Of a stretch of 64,000 nt of DNA, positions 56,642 through 64,000 are shown one piece after another. The stretch is from the NCBI GenBank assembly GCA_029204225.1, contig CM055097.1, positions 54,864,320-54,928,319 of the forward strand, in the 5' to 3' direction. The position numbers and the translations under genes are program-made. Below the pieces are notes generated by a model that worked only from the letters and a program-made list of their open reading frames with translations, was not told the DNA's origin and ran no database searches. Source of the stretch: Diphasiastrum complanatum (lineage: Eukaryota > Streptophyta > Lycopodiopsida > Lycopodiales > Lycopodiaceae). The number at the start of each line of letters is the position of its first letter. Position 1 is the stretch's first letter.

Positions 56642-58719
56642 GACGCGTACCACAATAGAAATCTGTGAAACCCAGGAAAAGAGAGCTTTTGTTGCTTATC
56701 AAGCTACAACCTTTGAATCAACTTTCGCAGTTACAGAGCTGTAAACACAGACACAATATATGTCACTCCTGGAGATGAAAAGTTTTTTGAATTCAATCTA
56801 ATAAAACATCCACCCAAACCCAAATGTTGATTTCACATGCAGGAGGCCTTGGGAAGGAGAAAATGCCCAAATAAATCAGAGAAGGAGCAGCATCTTAGGT
56901 TGCACATAAATCCGACACAGACAGACAGAGAGAGACAGAAGCAAAGCTGAAATATGGCCTTCCCGTCGATTGAATTTGAAAAATATAGCCGTTAGGGTAG
57001 GAACGTGGGCCCGTTAAATGAGAATATCTTGGTGCTACACTGCTGCCCCACGCGTCCGTTCTAACTTCTAACTTCTTGAATTCAACGCATTGCTCTAGAA
57101 AAATCAACAAATACAAAGAGCCCAATTAATTGCTGAAATTCAATTTTTATCCGTTTATTTTAGATATATAGGTTTTTGTTATTCCAAAAAACTAGTGTTG
57201 AAATCCAATTTTTATCAGATCAAAATTGATTTCTAATTCTCTCTCTTAAGCTCAAATGTGATAAGAGTGAAAAAGAATATTTTGTAGCAATGTTTGGAGT
57301 GTCCAAAAGATGTTATGCATGTCCTTGCTACCATGTACTTGACTCACACTCAAGCACACTGACAAACCACCTGACCACAAAGTATGATGCAAACACAATG
57401 CTCATATAGAGAGTCTACCACACTCTCGACCAACTGACTCGTCCTCAATCCAACTTGACCACAAGTGGACCACATGAGTGACATGGCTCAAACTGAGGAA
57501 ATCCCACTGCCACCATGAGACTTACATCCTCCATCTAGCTAGGCTGACATCTTATCAGACACTTACAAACACAGACCTGTAAAGCTGACATACATGAGCG
57601 ACTGAGGCTCAACCTGAGGAAATCTTACTGCCACCATAAGATTGTACTCTGACCAAATAGACAGCTAGACATAATGACAAGTCAATGAGCATAAAATGAC
57701 TACTTTGTTTCACACGTAGCAAATGCACAACCACATAAAACTCCAACTCACATCTAGACTTCCATGACAAGGCAACATGCAAGCCCACACACACTCATGC
57801 AAACCAACACGAATGATAAAGCGTCAAATACATGACCAAGGCCTGTCCATAAGTGTTATCCTGTCGTACCAACACCTATGCCACCTGTAGATCCGCTGCT
57901 ACACTACTGGTCACCAAATCATGTCCTCAACCATGGCCTACACCTATAATCAAGATGCCCTCACGTCCAAGCATATCACATAGATGTCCTCATACATCAT
58001 CCAAGATCAACCATCTCGAACCAATGAGTGCTCCAAGCCTCATCCCTGATGTATTTCCCAAACAAAGCTATGCACCAAGCCGCTTTGCCCTGACATCTTG
58101 TCCAATAAGCCCTGAAAGCTGATCCCCATCCATTCCCCATGCCCCAAGCACAAGAGTCTACCAAGGACTCAATGAATGAATGTACACAAATCTCACCATA
58201 GGCTATACCTAAGTAGCTCGCCCACCTCCCAGAGATACTGATGATGATCTGTCTGTCCTACATCCCATGTAGGTTCAACTTTCCATGCTTGGCGTTGCCA
58301 ACTCTGATTTGACCAGTCTATAGGCCTCTCACCAAGGAGCCTATCTCCCCACAACTTCCATCATAGCGTCCAAGCCAAAGCAAATGCAAACTAGATCCAC
58401 TATCGTGATGAATAAGTCACCCACGATCCATAGCATATCAGGTAGGATAGCTCCAGAACCCTGTACCCTATACCATCTGATCACCAAGTATCCATTACCC
58501 ACTGATAGCTCCCCAAGAATCTGTCCACCTGTAATGCAACTAGACTCCAACTGGATCTAACCAAAAACTGCATCTTGCTTACCAAATAATGATGGATAGA
58601 AACAACATGTGATGCCAACCTGGAGACTATCGTGCATATAATCATGCAGCTCACCTGATCACTCGCCAAAGTATCAACTGTCACTCCCTGAGCAACCATC
58701 TCCATCCCTGCTGGCTCAT
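56642..58719. other. No gene recognised; 5' flank of the membrane-protein gene, then unassigned repeat-like DNA
   Basis: 56642 to about 57160 is the likely 5' UTR and promoter of the minus-strand gene. From 57300 the DNA is CA- and CT-rich with an imperfect direct repeat of about 50 bp (57472 and 57591, around CTGAGGAAATC and ACTGCCACCAT). It forms the target into which copia D inserted. No motif was recognised. Confidence 0.45.
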
Positions 58720-59410
58720 TGTGAAAAATTGCCTACATTGGCAAATCTAGCCATGTAGAATATTGTACATTTTGTCAATATTGTTTGTTGGTTACTTGAA
58801 TGGCCAAAGTGCCACTTGTACATACACACCTAAAGTAGGTTACCACGAGTCAAGAGGAGTGGTTGTGTCTATTTGGTAGTGATTCCTACTTTGTAGGATC
58901 TAGACCATGATTTATGATGAGATTTGTACCTACCATGCACCTACCAAGCATGACTCTTGGATCTAGACTAGGGTTTTCACATTAGGGCAAGAAAGTGGAG
59001 TCTACTTCCTTATTACATGCTGGATTTTCACCTAACTTTGCAAAGGAAGTGTGTTTTACTATGTATTTCCATTCTCCATAGTGAGAAGATAGAAACTTTT
59101 TGGAGCCTCAAGGAGAAACTCGAGTTTCCTCTCATTGTATGGTGATTACTCTATTTTTCCAATGAAACCCAGCTTTGGCACTTTGTAAACACTGTCTACA
59201 GGCCGTACTACAGCCTTATTTCCACACGTGTGGAGTTGGATTAGACTATTTGATCAATGCTTTGATTGTCTCTACTTGTTTCCTATCAAGCTGCTAAACT
59301 AGATCTTGTTTTCTGATGACTAGTTTCTGATAGATTGTTTAACAAGCATACAATCACCTTGTGGATCATTCAAAGATCCATTTATGGTCCTTAGTACTGT
59401 ACTTTTCACA
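58720..59410 (+). repeat. Copia D 5' LTR (691 bp)
   Basis: Begins TGTGAAAA and ends TTTTCACA, a perfect 8-bp terminal inverted repeat, with the primer site immediately following. Confidence 0.9.
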
Positions 59411-59422
59411 TGGTATCAGAGC
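59411..59422 (+). other. Copia D primer-binding site
   Basis: TGGTATCAGAGC directly abutting the LTR end, complementary to initiator tRNA-Met. Confidence 0.92.
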
Positions 59423-60042
59423 CAAGTACAAGGCCATTGATCTGTGTTTGAATCTAATCCAGTTTTAGCAGGTTTTGGTGCAAAAAGCTAGTATTGGAAG
59501 GGCGAGCTGGTATTTAGGTTTTGGTGAGGGGATTTGATCCCAAACTTTTTCAGGATCAAAATCCGTACTGTTCACACGTGTGGGCATCTCTGAACCAGCA
59601 TTTAATAACCCATATTCATTGGATCATAGAAAATTCATATGGTGTCAGTTTGATGTAATTTTTGGTGCAAATCCTAGGATAAGCTACCAAGATCACTTGC
59701 CATTGATTAGTTTTGAATTTGTTTCATGAAAACTAATTAATCTAGGCTGATTTCAGACCTTCTTAAAGTGGAAACCAGGTCTTGAAAGTACATCAAAGTG
59801 AATGAGAGAGATAGAGTCAGTTTTTTGTCCAAGAATAGCCAAGATTGGCGAGATTTGCTTGAGTGTAGTTTTCATCTCATCTTATCTTCATTCCAACTTG
59901 TGAGGGAGTGATAGAACTGTGATTACAAATCCATCTGTTGGATTAGAAGTCAACATTTGAGTGAAACACTGCAAGTTTGAAACCTTTGTGAGTTTCAGGT
60001 CCAAACAAATCTATATCTTGTGTGTAGAATCTTGCTAGTAAG

Positions 60043-60501
60043 ATGAGATCAGTGGGAGCCTACCTTCTAGAAGCTAGTGAGAGGTTAAATTCTACCAATT
60101 ATGCTATTTGGAAAGTGAGGATGGAGTCACTAATGGTGCTCCAGGATCTTTATGAGTTTCTAATAGATGATGAAGATGAACCTCTAGGTGCACAGGAATT
60201 TGTGAGATACAAGAAGAGGTCTAGGCTTGCACTTCACTGTATTAAGATGAATGTAAGCAATGATCTTTTAAGGGAAGTATCATCATGTAAGAGTGCTAAA
60301 GAGGCTTGGGAATCTTTAAAATCTATCTATGAGTCTAGTAACACTTCGAGGGTTCTCATGCTTAGGAACCAGATTCTGCAAAGCATGAAGAGGTGTGATG
60401 AGAATGCACAAGATTATGTGCTAAGAATCAAGTCTCTTAATAGGGAGTTAGCTTCCATTGGAGAGAAGATTCAAGATAGTGAGCTTGTTCAGATGTCCTA
60501 A
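60043..60501 (+). pseudogene. Copia D gag, capsid part, ended by a frameshift
   Basis: Begins MRSVGAYLLEASERLNSTNY and shows the UBN2-type copia capsid pattern: NYAIWKVRMESLM near residue 20, AKEAWESLKSIYESSNTSRV near residue 88, and IKSLNRELASIGEKIQDSEL near the end. It stops after 152 residues at TAA 60499, because one base appears to be missing in the CC run at 60497-60498. The next frame carries on without interruption into nucleocapsid and pol. Capsid protein forms the particle that packages element RNA. A sequencing or assembly error is an alternative explanation. Confidence 0.88.
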
Positions 60502-63500
60502 ATGGTCTAGGGAGTGGCTTTACAAATTTGGTCCAAAGCTTTGCAATCCAAGACACTTTGCCTACTATAGAAAAGCTACACAGTGTATTAGTAGCTGAAG
60601 AGTGTAGGATGTTGCATACCAATGCAAGAATGAATGCTATTTCTCTGCAGGATGGTGATGAGAAAGCTAATTTCTCATTTAAAAACAAGAAGAAGACCAA
60701 TGGCAGGAAGAAGCACTTCAAGGAGACCAAGGAGGAGGATGAGGCTTCAAGCTCAAAGGGCAAGATCAAAGACAAGTCCAAGTACAAATGTTTTTTCTGT
60801 GGAAAGAAAGGACATTTTGCATCAGAATGTCTCAAGAAGAAGAAGGCACAAGAGGGCAAACAAAGCAACATTGCACATCAGGAGGAAGAGGAGGATGAAG
60901 AGTCATCCTTGATGGTTTCCAACAAACCACCATCATCCAAGAGAAACACCAATGATTCTTGGTGGATTGATAGTGGGGCAAGTTCCCACATGACATATCA
61001 AAAGGACATATTCTCCACCTTACTTTCTTACAATGACTTACATAGATCAATCTATACTACAAGTAGTCAAGAATGTAAGATAAGTGGAATAGGAACAATT
61101 CCCTTGTATGTGGGATCATCCAAAAGGATGAATCTAGATAATGTTCTTTATGTTCCTAAGTTAACCAAGAATTTGCTTATTGTTGGCCAGTTAATGGATA
61201 ATGGCCTAGATGTACAATTTAAGCATGGAGTTTGTTCCATCCTTAGAAATGATGAATGTATAGCTAAAGGCTTTAAGCAAGGTAGATTGTTTAGGCTTGA
61301 TGCTAATATTGCAGTGGAGAGTGTTTACTTGGCAAAGGTGGAGCTATCAAAGGTGGAACTGTGGCACAAAAGGTTAGGCCACCCCAACTACAAAGCCATG
61401 GAATCTATGACTACAAAGGAGCTTGCAGTTGGACTCCCCAAGCATTTGTCAAAGTGTGGGAAGAGATGTGAAGCATGTAGCCTCTCAAAGGCTCACAAGC
61501 TACCCTTCTCAAGATCTACATCAAGATCAAACTCTCCTCTTGAACTCATCCATTCGGATGTTCATAGTTTTTCACATGAGTCTAATGGTGGTGCCAAGTA
61601 CTATGTAATCTTCATTGATGACTATTCTAGATTTTGTTGGATGTACCTCTTGTCTAGCAAATCAATGGTGTTTGATTCTTTTGTAAAGTTCAAGACTTTG
61701 GTAGAAAATCAACTTAGTACCAAGATTAAGGTATTAAGGAGTGATAATGGAGGTGAATATGTCTCCAATAAGTTGATTGACTTTTGTATTTCTAATGGCA
61801 TAAAGAGGGAGTTGTCATGTCCATACACCCCTCAACAAAATGGAGTGAGTGAGAGAAGAAATAGATCTCTTTGTGAGTGTGCTAAGGCCTTAAGGCTAGA
61901 TGCTTCTCTATCCAAACCATTTTGGGGTGAAGCAATAACTTGTGCTAACTATTTGTGCAATAGATTGCCAAACCAAGCCATTGGAGGAATCACACCATTT
62001 GAAGCTCTATTTGGAGAGAAGCCCAATCTCAAAGATCTCAAAGTTTTTGGATCCACTTGCTATGTACACCAATCCTTGGATAAGAGAAGGAAGGATAATG
62101 CAACATCCATCAAAGGCATCTTTGTGGGATATGGTGAGAATAGCAAAGGTTATAGAGTCTTCAATCCCATCACTAGCAAGGTGATAGTGAGTAGGGATGT
62201 TATTTTTGATGAAGGAAATGCTTGTGATTTGGATGATAATGCTACTAATCATCTTGATGCCAAGGATCATGCTAGGATGGAGGAGGAGCTTCCAAGTGAA
62301 GAAGAACTTGAGGATCCACCTCAAGATGCAAGAACTCCAAGAACTCCAAGAAGATTTACAAGGGCAAAATCCGAGCCATTGAGGCTCACCTATGATGGTC
62401 AAGGTGATCAAAGGGAAGGCTCATCATCTTTCACATCTTACACCTTTCTTACTTCAATGTTAGATGAGCCAACATGCTATGAAGATGCTTGTAAGTCTAA
62501 AAGTTGGATGGATGCTATGCAAGTAGAGTATGATGCTCTTATTGAGAATCATACTTGGGATCTTGTGGATCTTCCTCAAGGGAAGAAACCTCTTGATTGC
62601 AAGTGGGTGTTTAGATTGAAGTATAATCAAGATGGATCAATAAGCAAGCATAAAGCTAGGCTTGTTGCCAAAGGTTTTTTACAAACCAAAGGCATTGACT
62701 ATGATGAGACTTTTGCTCCTGTGGCTAAGCTTGTTACTATCAGGTTGATCATTAGTCTTGCTACAACCTTCAATTGGGAGCTATTCCAACTTGACTTCAC
62801 AAATGCATTCCTCAATGGTTATTTGGAGGAAGAGATCTACATGTGGCAACCCGAGGGCTTCATCAAGGCAAAGCATGAAGGAAAGGTGTGTTTTTTTAAG
62901 AAGAGCCTTTATGGGCTCAAGCAAGCACCTAGAGCATGGTACTCTAGGCTAAACTCTTTTCTCATTTCCATCAATTTTGTAATGAGTGCCTATGATCCAT
63001 CATTGTATATAAGTTTTCATGATGGCATGATCATTATTCTTGTTTTGTATGTAGATGACATTATCTTGAGTGGTAATGATCTAGATGGAATTAGAGATGT
63101 AAAAATTGCTTTAGCAAAAGAGTTTAAGATGGTAGATCTCGGCCTATTGAGCTTCATTCTTGGAATAGAGGTTATAAGAGGATGTGATTTTAGCTTCATT
63201 TGTCAATCTAAATATGCTACATCCATCCTAGATAGATTTGGAATGAAGAATTGTAAAGGCATTGAGACACCAATGGAGCAACATGTAAAAGCATCTATTG
63301 GTTGTGATGAAGCATCCTTTGAGGACATCACATTATATAGAAGGCTTATTGGCTCCTTGATCTATTTAACTATAACTAGACCTGATCTTAGTTATAGTGT
63401 TGGAAAGTTAAGCCAATTCATGCAAAGTCCTCTAGTTTCACATTGGAAGATGGCCAAAAGAGTTCTTAGATACATTTCATTCACTAAGAATTTTGGTATT

Positions 63501-64000
63501 TTGTATAGAGGAGCTAATCTTGGCTTAAGAGCCTATAGTGACTCGGATTTTGCAGGTGACAAAGTGGATAGAAGATCAACAAGTGCCTTTGCCACCTTTC
63601 TATGTGATGGAGTAGTATCATGGCTTTCCAAAAAGCAAGATACCATCTCCCTATCTTCCACAGAATCCGAATACAAGGCCTTGACATCAATATGCAAGGA
63701 GGTCTTGTGGCTCAAAAGGCTATTGGTGGAGCTTCATGTCATGGAGGAGGAGATCCCTATCATCTATTGTGACAACCAATCAGCCCAATCACTTGCAACT
63801 AATCCTACATTCCATGCAAGGAGCAAACACATCGAAATTGCTCATCATTTAGTGAGGGAAAAAGTGCAAGCTAAAAAGATCAAGCTCCAACACGTGCCAT
63901 CATCAAGTTGCTTGGCTGATTTGTTTACTAAACCTTTACCTAAAGATTCATTTGTCAAGCTTAGATCTTCAATTGGAGTTATTGATAAAAGCATTATGAT
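60498..64000 (+). CDS. Copia D nucleocapsid-protease-integrase-RT-RNase H polyprotein (partial)
   Basis: About 1167 codons are open with no stop and run off the window. Knuckle CFFCGKKGHFASEC at 60789-60830; protease WWIDSGASSHMT with the catalytic Asp at 60969; pre-integrase LWHKRLGHPNYKAM near 61360. Integrase catalytic residues are D 61557 (HSDVHSF), D 61743 (RSDNGGEY) and E 61851 (SERRNRS), with the usual DD35E spacing. RT has CKWVFRLKYNQDGSISKHKA, QLDFTNAFLNG, YGLKQAPRAWY and YVDD at 63048-63059. RNase H has SDSDFAGD, LSSTESEYKAL, CDNQSAQSLA and ADLFTKPLPK near 63920. All catalytic residues are intact. The frame is open from 60498, but the start is ambiguous because of the gag frameshift. 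Confidence 0.93.

Larger units (their letters stand above)
58720..64000 (+). mobile_element. Copia D: near-intact Ty1/copia element, 3' end outside the window
   Basis: 5' LTR (58720-59410), primer site (59411-59422), a 620-bp leader, gag (60043-60501) and pol open to the window edge. All copia domains are present in order: capsid, zinc knuckle, protease, integrase, RT, RNase H. The only defect seen is a one-base loss near 60497 in gag. The left target sequence is CTCAT (58715-58719); its partner and the 3' LTR lie beyond 64000. Confidence 0.92.

Overview
The window looks like TE-dense nuclear DNA from a land plant with a large genome. It is AT-rich, with long gene-poor stretches, plant-type Ty1/copia and Ty3/gypsy elements primed at the initiator-tRNA-Met site (TGGTATCAGAGC), GA/TG microsatellites, and only two convincing host genes, both on the minus strand with GT-AG introns. 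A gymnosperm is plausible from the style of the elements, but the sequence alone does not prove it.

Region 1 to 22.8 kb is layered retrotransposons. A block at 1-1751 recurs at 11164-12915: a decayed gypsy gag fragment carrying the start of a copia element. After 1751 the first copy is cut off by gypsy A (minus, 1752-6604: gag, protease, RT-RNase H, integrase, with stops and a mutated RT). A minus-strand LTR with a primer site follows at 9009-9501. From 9502 comes gypsy B (minus, decayed). It is split by a complete copia-2 (11293-22335; 265-bp LTRs; 5-bp target duplication TTCGA). Copia-2 is itself split inside integrase by gypsy C, a gag-less chromovirus (minus, 13970-19513; target duplication GAGAG). 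That gives three nested layers.

Region 22.8 to 32.1 kb is mostly non-coding. It contains a two-exon gene of the plant OXIDATIVE STRESS 3 (OXS3) family (25519-26908, minus), a chromatin-linked stress-tolerance family. GA-rich DNA lies upstream of it.

Region 32.1 to 41 kb holds a small, apparently non-coding LTR family. One locus is a head-to-head LTR pair with arms of about 515 bp and a 33-bp loop containing the primer site (32117-33179). A partial third LTR follows, and then a related minus-strand element (33710 to about 35990).

Region 41 to 49.4 kb has a copia gag joined to the 3' part of a gypsy element. That part has an integrase C-terminus, then an archaeal-type RNase H placed 3' of integrase, then an unrecognised coiled-coil ORF (43226-44226), then several kb of non-coding DNA.

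Region 49.4 to 58.7 kb has a truncated minus-strand copia (49440-51751) and a host gene for a putative two-pass membrane protein of about 829 residues (53964-56641, minus).

Region 58.7 to 64 kb is the 5' LTR, primer site, gag and pol of copia D, the best-preserved element. Its pol frame is open from about 60498 to the window edge (about 1167 codons) with intact motifs. A single-base loss separates gag from pol.
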